Source: Exophiala sp. HKRS030
Lineage: Eukaryota; Ascomycota; Eurotiomycetes; Chaetothyriales; Herpotrichiellaceae
DNA: 64,000 nt
NCBI GenBank assembly: GCA_023897205.1
Contig: JAHWDD010000004.1
Location: 5,518,001-5,582,000 of the forward strand
Direction of reading: 5' to 3'
The position numbers were made by a program, and so were the translations under genes. The notes below the pieces were generated by a model, which made no database searches, was not told the DNA's origin, and worked only from the letters and a program-made list of their open reading frames with translations. The first letter of the stretch is position 1. Each line of letters starts with the position of its first letter. Positions 22,801 to 33,899 of this stretch are shown one piece after another.

Positions 22801-24588
22801 AGGATAAGACGCATTGTAGAGGCACGATCATCATCCTTGCTGAAACCTAGGGCCGGTATATTCTCCATGTTGGACGACAGGAATAGCGATATGTCTGATT
22901 TAGTTCTTGATGGAGAAATACTTTCGTCCACGACTCGCACTTCTTTGGGAATGGCTGTACTGTATGATTCTATCGTATTCCGACAAGTTACGCAGACTCG
23001 AATCGATTTTGTTTCCACTGCTTTTAAGAGCCAGGGCAACAGATCTGAGTTCTTGCATTCATCCAACGCGTCAATGACCCAGTACTGGCGACCAATTGTG
23101 CTCATTTTGAATATTCCTTCAATAAAGATCTTTCGCCATATTGCCCGATGATCCATGGTGACGATCTTAGGGTCCTTTTGGCAGGTATGTAGCAGGAACT
23201 CGAACACTTCGTTATGCATCGAAGCCATCTGCCAGGCCATTGCTTTCAAGAATAGCCCGACATGCGATGTTCTCTTCTCACGATATCTGAAGAAATAATA
23301 GGCACAATCATGACCCAAATCTTGTAGGTGGCTAACAATATATCCTGATAGAATGGACTTGCCAGTTCCCGGTTTCGCAGTGAGCCAGTATAATGAAGAA
23401 TCTGTGGAATCACGCCATGACGCAAATGATGCATCTTCTGCGATCCACTCACAAGAATCTGGAACTCGCATTGAGACGAGTAATTGATGCTCATCTTTGT
23501 ACGCCTCATCAATGTCGAGGACTTCGTATAGCCATTGCTGTTGTTCGTGGTCTCTTTCCCAAGTTTTACTGTTGGAATCATTTCTAAAATCGCTCAGGAC
23601 AGAGTGTATAGCATTGCGAACGACCAGATAATTCGAATCGTGTTCGGAATCAAACTTGCAAACCCCTCTATGGTTGGCAATCAAAGGAACCGCCCGCTCA
23701 TTTGGATATCCAAGCATCGCAGAACCCTTAGGAACAACGAGCCCCTTCTTGATTCCAAAGCTCATAGGAACTGTCTCATAAAAGGAAAATAACACCAGAT
23801 CTTGACAGTGGTGCGGAAATTCGTCATTGATCGATTGAATAATGTTGGACTCGGGATGTAAATCCGTGACGTATGACCTAGAACCAAGAGTAACTTGGAG
23901 TATTCTGGTCAAGAGCTCTGCGAAGTCTGATCCTCGGTGCGGTGTGGCAAGAAAGAAAATTGCTTGAACTCGTTTGGCAAAGTGGTCGTATTCCTCAATT
24001 TGCTTCGCAAGAACATATGCTCTCTTCGCTACCAACCCGCCGAGGCTGTGACAAACAAGCAGAATGGGACACTGTGCATCTGATCAGCTTTTGCGGGACT
24101 CAGGCTATCGCCGAATGTACTCGACGGACATTGGAAATAAAAGGTACATCAAAGTGCTTTTCGAGGTGGGGTCAGGGAATGAAATAACTTACATCTGAAT
24201 TCTGCGCCGTTGCCGGGCTGTCTCTGGTCCATTCAAGCAACGACTTGGCGAAGTCATGTACATTCAACACTGCATCTTTCTCCCAATTGGAATCATATCC
24301 AAACGTATGAATGCGCACGTCCTTGAAGCCTTCGTCCTTTGGAAGCCACGTTTGAGGCCAGAACAGAGCCGGATCTTCGTGCAGGCTCCAAGTCTTCCTT
24401 GATCCACCACCCAAGCCATGCACGAAGACAAGATCTGCGATTGCTTTCTTGTTGGGGTTGAACACCGTCGTCAAGCCCAACGGGCCCATCTCCTTCCCAG
24501 AATTCAATCGCCAGGAGAAGGGTGATCGCGAGCGTGTACGTGATTGTACGAGCGATCTCTCGGGGCGAGGAACACTCATATGCTCCAT
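19815..24588 (-). CDS. NLR-like protein: SesB-type hydrolase, NACHT, WD40 repeats
   Basis: This is a fungal NOD-like receptor, the class used in heterokaryon incompatibility and proposed for non-self/innate sensing. Two exons (24588-24193, 24071-19815) give 1550 residues. Residues about 45-290 form an alpha/beta-hydrolase N-terminal domain (DUF676/SesB-like): VFVHGLGGG, the nucleophile motif CHSLGG (Ser141), FLATPHRGS and a candidate catalytic His in NHRGVCKF. The intron removal rebuilds the nucleophile motif. The NACHT ATPase follows: Walker A KPGTGKS near 365-373 and Walker B YWVIDALDE near 462-471. A helical linker comes next (PLSVDELQDAL and HQSARDFLL motifs, usual after fungal NACHT domains). 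From about residue 900 to the end there are degenerate WD40-type repeats (for example SVKLLSFTKEGDTLASAGRT, LASSPDGQILACGTSGGTI). The repeats are diverged, not the near-identical hypervariable kind of HET-E. No frame break was seen, so it appears intact. Confidence 0.9.
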
Positions 24589-25291
24589 GTTTCCAAGGAT
24601 CGTAGAGAATCGAGCCTTCCTGAGGCGACCGACGCGAGAACGCTATTGATCAGCCAACTGCTAGGTAGAAGTTGAGCAGTCCTCAAATGTTTGGGGATAG
24701 ACAGACGAAGAAAGTCCAGGTGGAAAGCAGGACATTTCTGCGGTGGCCTTGGTCCTAAACAGCTTGAGGATTTATTCATTTGTGGGGCGGGCGCCATAAA
24801 ATACGGCAGGATGCATTATCCCTAGCCTGTGACAACAAATCTACCCTTGACAAATTGACTACCAGCTATGGGCTTGTGGAGCAGCGGGACCGGGCTTTCC
24901 TTCTCTTGCGACTGCCACAATGATTCACCTACTTCTGTGCTATGGACGATACCGGTAAGGCTGCGCCATCGGCTCTACTTTTATTCAGCCAACGGTTGAC
25001 ATAAGAAGTGCTGGACAACAAAGCAGTGCGTCATGCATGTGACGGAAACCATTGCAGATACGGGGGAGACTATGGCAGCTACCTGACTCAGTCCTCACAA
25101 ATGGGGTTTCATGCTCTTTTCTGACTACTGGCAATATGCACTGCTTGTTTAGAGCATGCTTTCTTTGCCGGAGGCTTTGGTTTAGATATCTTATAAGTCG
25201 TGTTTTCGGCAAATTCAGTCTCTTTCGCACCTAGCAACGTACCCTTTGTATCAACATTGAAATCGCTACAAGAACGGCGACGCCATATCAA
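24589..25291. promoter_or_regulatory. Divergent promoter region, NLR-like gene / kinase-like gene
   Basis: About 0.7 kb separates the starts of two divergent genes. It must carry both promoters, but no specific factor site or TATA element was convincing. Minus-strand frames here are not supported. Confidence 0.45.
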
Positions 25292-26680
25292 ATGCTTCCT
25301 TTGATACTCCAAGACGAGCTCGACTCTCCCACGAATGCACGCAAGATTGTCGAGACATTGATCAATGTCCCAGAGCAGTATGTGCAATTTGTTGATGACA
25401 ATGTTACGAAACGTAAGATTTGATCTTCCAGACCAGAACTGCCGATTGTGACACAGCCAGATCTCCCCGAGGGCACTCACGTCAAAGGAATATCTTCATA
25501 TGGAGCAGCATATTGGACTAGAACGGCAGTGATATCTACAGAACAGGCTGACGGTTGCTCTGTGGACTTCTTCCTCAAGGCTCGTCATTTTATGTCTCAT
25601 CGTAGAACCTTACCAACAACAGCTAATATCTAGAAGGTCACGCATTCTGATGTTGGACAAAGTATAATCCGTGGCGAATTTGCATCAATTAAAGCCATTC
25701 ATGATACACTCAAAGGCTTTTGTCCTGTTCCAATTGCAACCGGGCGTTACGCGTCCGACCCCAATGTTCACTTCTTCTTGTGCAGTTTCGAGGACTTGAT
25801 AGATGAGGTGCCAGATCCAGATACCTTACCTGCAAAGGTCGCACTGCTTCACAAGAAAGGAATATCACCAACTGGGAAATTTGGATTTCCTGTACCGACC
25901 AGCCAAGGCGCATTGATACAATCGAACCACTGGACAGCATCATGGGAAGGGTTCTTCGCAAGTATGATGCATCGCTTGTTTAATTGGGAACAGCAAATCC
26001 ACGGTCCAGACGAAGAGATGCAAATTTTGTCGCAAGCCGTTCTCGTGAAAGTGGTTCCTCGACTTCTACGTCCGTTGGAAACTGGTGGGAACGATATTCG
26101 TCCTAGTCTCGTCCACGGGGATCTCTGGGAGGGCAACGCGTTGACTCACCGTGTTTCTGGGAAGCCCATGGTCTTTGATGCCAGTTCGCTATATGCGCAC
26201 AATGAGTGTAGGTACCCTGTTGCATGACAACTATCCTAAATCAGAGACTCATATTCTAGCAGATGAGCTTGGTGCGTGGAACTTACCGCGATATCAGATC
26301 TATAGGCCTTATATCCGAGCTTATCAGAAGCTATTCGCCATATCCGCGCCGGAGGAAGATGTCAACGACCGGCTGATCCTGTATCGTTTGTAAGTCATTC
26401 TCTAGATTCCTCAAGGTTTATTGCATTCTTTATATATACGTACCGGACTAACAGGTGGTAGACGTTTTGACCTAACCTCGTCGGCGACATATCTGAACAA
26501 CCGGCGATTTCGAGAACTGTATATAACCCCCATCGTACAACAGTTGTCAATGCTACAGACGCTGACTTCTCTTCTCACAGCGCCGTCGAAGACATGCGCT
26601 ACCTCGTAAGCAAATACCCCAACGGATACGAAGGGAGTGAACCACAAAAAGCCGACAATGATGCTACACAAGTATCATGA
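25292..26680 (+). CDS. Fructosamine-3-kinase-like (aminoglycoside phosphotransferase fold) protein
   Basis: This is a fungal member of the fructosamine/ketosamine-3-kinase family, which phosphorylates sugars attached to protein amines and so starts deglycation. Six exons fit: 25292-25412, 25461-25579, 25637-26207, 26263-26389, 26462-26518 and 26581-26680, giving 364 residues. Recognition: VKGISSYGAAYW near the N-terminus, FFLKV and GEFASIKAIH (beta3/alphaC region), the catalytic loop VHGDLWEGN, the metal-binding Asp in FDASSLYAHNEYELGAW (rebuilt across the third intron), and the C-terminal DMRYLVSKYPNGYEG. The second intron (25580-25636) appears to use a GC donor, because no GT donor keeps the frame; the join gives FFLKVTHSD. 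Fungal members often carry several introns. The true substrate is unknown. The gene is divergent from the NLR-like gene and convergent with the zinc-cluster gene. Confidence 0.82.
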
Positions 26681-27452
26681 CAACACACATTGGAAAGACA
26701 ACAATCGGCCTGCATGGCACTGCTTAAGTCATGGTTTTCAAGTCGCTTTCTTTCCATTATAATCGAGTAAATGCAAAACTTGGCTTGCGCGAACGATCTG
26801 TAGGAAATCAGAATTACCGTATTCAAGAACGAAATCTATGCTTAAATAGGTCTGTACACATCTCGGCTTTCTGCAACTAAGTTGTGAGCTGAAGAATCTC
26901 TCTATACGACTTTCTGCTGAAGCCATGTCATCTACCAGACTTTCCGCGAGGCAACTCACATTTCCAATGTGGATCGCGCGGGCAAACCTCCTAATGGATT
27001 TTTGTTTCCTCGTCTTCGTGTCTGCACCTTCGAGTGGCCCGGTGCATTAGCGTGTGACAGATAGCTTACACCCCCGCTCGTCACAGCAAACCATTCGCTG
27101 TTGGGCTCAGCAGCGAAAGGTCTGGATGGCAATGACTCTGTCTGCCTTTGGTTCTTCCACCCCTTTTGATCGGTTCGAGATGGCAGTGGCTGGAAATATG
27201 ACATGATTTCTGTGCCTGGGTATCGATGGATGGCTACCTAGATGTTTCTCCCCACGTGCCATATTCTGTGCCATGTTATGTCGGCCTGTGAAGGGCAAAT
27301 CAAGCGATGTGAAAACACAACTCTATATGATTCGGTGAAGATTCTTGCCCTTCAAGGATGACAATCCTGAGCTGGAAATTAACCTCTGTTGCTGTATGTA
27401 TCCAGAAATTTCCAGAAAGGATGTGAGTTTGAAGATTAAGTCTTTCCTCACG
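26681..27452. other. Intergenic between convergent genes
   Basis: It holds the 3' ends of the kinase-like gene and the zinc-cluster gene. Short minus-strand frames at 26956-27204 and 27107-27298 show no family. No repeat was seen. Confidence 0.5.
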
Positions 27453-29498
27453 CTATGTGAAATTTAATGGCCAATCTAAGATAGTCTTCCATTCATCTGT
27501 AATTACAGCTTTCCGGTAGAGATCCGATTCAGCTTCATCTGCGCGGCCTCCTTCCAGCGCTGTGTCGTTATGGTAACATTCCCACGCCTGAGCAATAAGA
27601 GCTTTTATTTCCGGCTTAGGAAACCCAGACAACCACCAGAAGCCGTCCTCCAATAGAGCGAGGAGAACGTAGTAATATGCTGCTATCACCAGGGCCTTGA
27701 ATCTTGCTGGCCTGAAAAATGGCTCGGATCCATTTATGTCGGTCCCGTGCGAGCCAGATTCTACAGGCTCCGCCGGTGGGAAAACAAGCTGAACGTACGC
27801 CTCTGGGACAAGTGCAGGCCAGGCTAGGACACCGGCTTCTTCCATCTCCGAGAGGGCAAGTGCGAGACGAGACTGGCCATTGTCACACTGTAGAGCCGCG
27901 ATCGTCGAATTTGAAAGTGAAGAGTAGGTGAACAAGAGCAGGATGTTGTCATATATGTTCTTGAGCGTGTCGCACGTCATTGTGATTACCTTGGCTTGTC
28001 CATCACTTGTATTCGGCTGTCGGTCTCGGCCAGACGTGGAAGATTGCGCAGTTGGGGAGCCCTGTTCCATACCAAGTAGTTCTATGTCACTTTGCCGCAC
28101 TGCTGCTGCACAAAGTCGTGCGAGGGTTGAGATTGTTGCGGGCGCCTCTAGGAAGAAGAAGTCAATTTTTCGTGTATCGTGGTATTGTGAAGGTGTCTTC
28201 TGGCTATTGCGGGGAGGTGAGCCTGACTTAAAGTTATCTGAAAACGCCCTGTCGGCCGGTTCCTTTGGCATGTTGGCAGTCTCATCTGGGAGCGCCGTTG
28301 GCATTGGGCAATGATATATCTCTTGGGGCGTCGAATCGGATCGAGGGGGACTCAAAACCAATCGCCCATGCACATGAAGATGCCAATGTTTCTCAATCAA
28401 TCGAATGTCGAGAAGTTGTCGCAATGGACCGAGCCTCAGAGCAGGCCAACTTTGACCTGTTATACTTGAAATGCCGCGTAGGAGTCGAAACCACTCGGGA
28501 TGGAGACTGCTGCCAGAGACGCCTCTTCCAGGTGAAGAATGTTGATAAGTCGCGCAGGAATATGCCACCAAGATAGTAGAGGCAGCGAAAACAGCGTGAA
28601 TATTTTCCTCAGACAAATCAGTAAGCTCTTGCTGCATCAGTTTGACTGCCTGATCATGATGCGCCGTAGCCATTCGAACATATTTACCTGAGAAGGACGG
28701 TGGAGATACCAATTCAGGGTTCGTAGCTTCTAGATGAGCAATATGTATTGCAGAAACAGCGAGAATTGAATGCATTAGGCATTTGGATACTGTCGCCAAT
28801 TTCACCACCACAGCTGCCCATACCCTCTGCTTACCGTGGAGTAGGGAAAGAGTTTCACAGGTCTGTGAAATGAAGTTCTGCCACAAGAATAGATCATCCG
28901 TAGATGTTGTACTGCTGATAGACTGCGGTTGGAGAGATCTGCCATATTCGACTATGCTGGCTGGTGGTCGAGTCGGACTGCTGAGATGAGAAACTTGGTT
29001 GGGGAGTCTAGAATTGAAGGTTGTAGATGCACAATCCAGCATGTAGCCGAGAGCGGGTTGCTGAGAGTCCGCCGTCTGGTCGTTCTCGCTCTTCTTTCAA
29101 GGAGACCTAGGGTTAGCTGTCGTCAGATAAATGGATACCAAACTAACTTGAGGTTGCTCCTCAGCGGCTGTTCCCTCCTGGACAAAGATTGTCCTATCGC
29201 CATCAAGCCCATCGATTGTGGGCGGCCACAGGCATTCCAACTGCCGGTGAGAGCATTTCCCGCATCTCGGCTGCACCTCGTCACACTAAGAATTATTTGA
29301 GTACGAGTGACTGAAAGAAAAATTCTTGGTTCCAGTTACCTTGATCCTTCTGCTTCTGCAGGTGAGACACCCACGGCGAGACTTTTTATGTGATGCTCGT
29401 GTCTTCCTTTCTACCGGAAGGTTCGCAAGATACCGATCCATCCGCACAATACCCTTTCGTAATTGACCTGGCTGAATCGATGTAGGACAGATGATCAA
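27453..29498 (-). CDS. Zn2Cys6 fungal transcription factor
   Basis: This is a zinc-cluster DNA-binding regulator with a fungal-specific activation/middle region. Three exons fit: 29498-29340, 29285-29148 and about 29090-27453 (the acceptor could be three bases earlier), giving about 644 residues. The six-cysteine cluster has the pattern CX2CX6CX6CX2CX6C: RRGCLTCRSRRIK ends exon 1, and CDEVQPRCGKC begins exon 2, so the intron falls inside the cluster as in many such genes. The start may be the Met at 29441 (MDRYLANL), which is closer to the cluster. The remaining 500 residues are of the UPC2-like kind (FISQTCETLSLLHGKQRVW, LMHSILAVSAIHIAHLEA). Target genes are unknown; the adjacent kinase-like gene is convergent, so it shares no promoter with this gene. 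Confidence 0.86.
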
Positions 29499-31100
29499 TA
29501 GCTTTTCAAAGTTGAATCATGGATCCAAGGGGAAAAACATTACGTTTCCATTAGGTTCGTCTTTATTGTACCGTCCGGTCAATCCTCCCCCGAAGTCGTT
29601 AGGGACATCTAGGTCTTTGGTATATGACAAACTGGGAGTACCGATCTGGCTAGCAGCCTTGGTACCGCACGGCCTACTGCTGAAGTTGGGCAATTCAACG
29701 TGGCTCGCCCCGAGCATAGGGAAGATCGGCTAAGTGCCCCATGCGGACTAGATTTCCAACTTATCGTGTTCGTGTCTGCAGAGTCACAGATCAACCAATC
29801 GATAGGCTTGGCAGTATCGATCCCTTCCACTAGTAGTGAACTCGACCTTACACTGAGGTGTTCGGATTCCGTTTTGAGTTTTCCCAGGACGCTTTCATAT
29901 TTAGAGGTTCTACCACGTTCAATCACAAGTGATTTTAAGCGTCTTGGTGGCTCCGTGTACGGCAGACAAGTGGGAATGAGTTCAAGATCATACATGTCAA
30001 TAAGACTGTAATCTGATGTGCAACTTGTCCAAGGAGGCACGAGATCATCCGCGAAAAGTCATCATTAGAGTATCCTATGATCGAATACCCTAATGACTAT
30101 ACCACTGAACTCCCCGAAATACGAAATCTCTTGGACGATAGGAGAACAAACCTTGCAGAGAATGGTACTAAAGCGTGGGCTTGCTAAAGTCGATTTTGAG
30201 CTTTCTGTGTTCTTGCATTGTGAGTTGTTGGCAGCCCGACATTAAAATTGCTGCACGCTGCTGCGACGTAAGTACCTGCAGCGATGCCAATGCGAGTCTA
30301 CCGCCAGGCAGAATGACCAATGTCCGCGCTTTACCACTTGTGTCGGTAGGGTCAATAGCTTGATGCCGTTGCAATCATTCAAAAATTGTTCCAGGTTCTT
30401 GAAGGCCACATTCTACCCATCTCAGAAACTCCTAAACAGTCATTCCCATGAGAGGAACATCAATCCTGGCAAACCGAGTCAGTGATAGGAGAAGGTGTGA
30501 AAGTTGGTAGCAGAGATGGCAAGAGAAATTGTTTCAAATATGCGAACGGACTTGTTTTCAGAATAACACTGTGAACTGTCCTGTATGAAATCGAGCGAGC
30601 TTTGTTGAAGTTGACTGGCGTGGTGACGCTGTCTGACTCCACCATCCTGTCTGTTTGGCGAGTATCTCGCAGCTTCCCATCTGTGTGTAGGTGGGATACA
30701 GTCCAAGCATCGCTACCATCGAGTCAAGGTTCATGGCTGAGACAGTAATGTCGAAGTGGTCCTCGAGTCAGGGATGGAAGCTGCGAGACGCTCCATTTCG
30801 TTTCGTTTATTTCCGATCCCATCGAAAGAGCACAGCATGTGGGGAAGCGACCCCAGAAAGCATGAAGCATAGCCTTTGGTCTTGGCCTGTCTTTTTGTGT
30901 CTTAGAAGACCACGGATAATTTGACCAGGGCATATCTATAGCAATCAGCGCAAACATATCTGGCATTGCAGTGTCTTTTGAGCTAGTGCTCAAAAAGCGA
31001 GGCGACCCTTTATGCAACAAATGAAAGATCGTAAGGACGAGTGTGCGAGTGACATAACAGAAAGCTGGCATGAACGCCGGCAATCTTCACTTCAATCATC
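29499..31100. other. Gene-poor stretch, possible gene relic
   Basis: Minus-strand open frames at 30374-30168 and 30040-29609 have protein-like composition but are separated by stops in all frames, and no splice join repairs them. They may be remains of a lost gene or chance. No family is assigned. Confidence 0.35.
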
Positions 31101-33240
31101 TGGGTATGCTAGGCTGTTGGTCCTTGGTGGATCACGATAGAACGAATAATAGATCCAATGAGGTGCCGGATTTTTGACTGTTCAGACTGTTGGTGCTGGA
31201 GAATTGCCAAGCTCTCCACCGACAGGGCAGCACGAGTCATGAGGAGCTGCAGCCTTGTATATCATGAATCGTTCTGTTAGCTACTTCCTCCTCAAACCTC
31301 GCATGCCCGATCAGCGTTGGAGTAGCGCTTTGCGAATAGACCATACAAGAGCCTCTAAAGATTGGAAGAAATACAGTGTGCGTCGTAAATATACTTTATC
31401 TTTACCTCGCTTACAAGTGACGAGGTCTCACCAAGATTCTCAAGTGCGGTATACGGGTGGGGTCACACGAGTTTCGCCTACGCATGTGTCTCAGCTTTGA
31501 AAGTGAGCAGTTGGAGATATGACGTTGCTTCGGGTTTGACAGATACATGGTTGATGTTATGGAGTATGTGAAGCAGTGTCATATGGAAAGGATCACGTAA
31601 TGCGGTTGCACCAATTTCTTGCTGTGTACGAACGCATTGGAAAGCTTTGGTAGCTAGACGTTGGATTATGAATCATCGATCTACCACAAGGCCCGAGCAG
31701 CCTGATCGCCCGGTTGCGTGAACATACAACGTTCCCACGTGTGGTGACTTGCAAATCTCCTTGAAGACGCATTGCAAAGCCAGATCGCCGGACGGCGAAT
31801 TACTCAAGCATGATAGGATCCATACTCCAGGCGAATACGGACTACAGTAGTCTCACCTTTGAACATGGCTTCAGGAGACTTTATCCGAGACAAAACTGTC
31901 GATAGAGCAGGGCTCCCAAATGACTTGTGTGCCCCATACGTCTACTCCGTAAGGAAGACGTGTAAGAGACAACTCATGAGTACGAGCCACCAACCCGACG
32001 TCAGCTTGTTTGCTAGCCATTGCAAAGTTGCTGGCTAGGTGCCGGCCAAGGACAGCATCAATGTGGTATGATGTGGTAGTCTTCTTCTGTCTGAAGCCAA
32101 GAATGTCGGAGGTCGGGAGTCGCAGTGAGACTCTTCCGCGTCATGTGACTTCTGGCCAATAGGGTCCAGTAAATGCCTCCGGACTCTAATCTACTGTTTC
32201 TATTAATTGCTCTTTAGCTACCTAATTCGTCCTAGTGCGAGCTAATCACACGCGTGCAAGCTCGTCCCCATCGCAGCATGACCAGCACCAGCACCGTGCA
32301 GCACTACCACCCAGAGTGTTGTATCAGATGGTGGAACTCCGTCTCTCGGAGTCATAATAGATGCAAAACGGTGCTGCAGGGTTGCCTGAGACGAAGTCGA
32401 TCCATTGCCTGCCGCCACCGAAGAATGCACGGGTGCTCGTGATGCTGGAGCTTGAGGCTTTTGGTTCTTGTCCGTGAAGCTGTGTAATTTATCACTCCTT
32501 TAGAATGCATAGCGTGGCGTACGTACCTTTGACTCAAGTACCTAGGACTCCGTACTTTGTCCAAAACCAGGCGGCTGGGAGTGATATTTGTGTATATGCG
32601 TTGCTAGCACGACTAACTAGTTGTTTGCTAATGTACGTACTCCGTACTCCGTACCCCAGTGCTACTCCTTTGGCGTTCGGATGTCCGTTGATTTCTGGGT
32701 GTGACCTAGCCAAAAGTAGGCTTCCCAGTGGGCACCCCTAGCCGGGCTTGGGCGGCATGTCTCGACTGATTTAGGTTGGCTTGGGCCGTCTTGACCTGAA
32801 TTAGGCGTATACAGATGCCTTGGATGGGCTGTCTTTTCGGCCTTGGCTGGCTACTGCTGATGTGACCTGGGTGAGGCACAGTGAGGACTCCTGCTTCCTT
32901 GACGGCCTTCACGTAGCGTAGAGGGCAGGGATTCATCTGTCTGGTTTTCGTTTGAAGATGCAGCGCCATTTGCCTTTCCCCCCCCCTCCAGGTCGACAGC
33001 AGGGCCACTTCCGGGCCACTGAGAGCCACAGGAAGTCAATCAGAGCCTCCCACAGCCAGTCAATGGGCGCAGGATCTTCAGACAGGCCCTCATCTCATCC
33101 TATCATCGCTCTGGGTTGACACACCCGAACACTGCATCCCAAGGAATGCCCTTTGCTAGCCTTGCGTATAATCCTGTGGTGCCAACCTTAGACTGGCCCC
33201 TTCCGGGCCCATGTTGGTAGCTCCTTCCACTTACACGCCC
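31101..33240. other. Gene-poor stretch with repeated ACTCCGTA motif
   Basis: No gene is recognisable. ACTCCGTA occurs at 31944-31951, 32547-32554 and, overlapping by one base, at 32639-32646 and 32646-32653. A ten-base C run is at about 32980. The last part borders the leader of the next gene. Confidence 0.45.
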
Positions 33241-33899
33241 ACAAACTGACCTCCTGCCTTCCCAGTCCTCCTCTTGGCTTGCGCTTGGGGGGAAGTTGCG
33301 ACTCTGTTGTATCCATTCCTTCCCAGCCCTGGTTTCCCCTGCTTCGTGCCTTCGTCACCGCAAATTCAAACTTCTCTCAGACAGCTGGAATTGAAATCTT
33401 GGATATTGAAACATCCATTGATACTCTTGATGCTGCTGCTGCTACTGTTACCGTCTTCATTTCCTTCAACCGTCTTCCCAAACCAGACCGCCGTACGCAG
33501 CTGAGACCTGTCGATTCATCCATATCTCATCTTCCTTCCTCGACTGCGCCCTGCTGTTCTGGCCCTTTTTCCTACCCTACCCAAACTCGTATTATCTCAC
33601 GCACCATTGACCACTCATTCGCTTCCTAAGAATTGCGACGACCTTCAATCTTACTCGATCGACTCTCGCTTAATCCCGTTCACCGAACATAGGACGCCTA
33701 CTCAGTGTCCTGCCTCATCGACCTCCGACCTTTTCCTTTTTTACATGTCGGACGCTGACCCTGTCGTGGGGTCATTACCACACTGGATCCTCTACTTTTC
33801 CCTCCCTCTCTCCTTTCGAGGAACCAACGTGTAGCTCGGAGTGCCATACCAGACTCATCACCACCATTCACTTTCAGCAATTCATTCAACCCAAGCACC
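33241..33899 (+). promoter_or_regulatory. Pyrimidine-rich leader of the membrane-protein gene
   Basis: About 0.6 kb directly upstream of the start at 33900 is C/T-rich, like the leaders at 10.5 and 61.1 kb, and holds short upstream frames (33274, 33607). It ends in a CACCATGG-type start context. CNYTCNYT-type matches occur, for example CCCTCCCT at 33800-33807. Confidence 0.45.
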
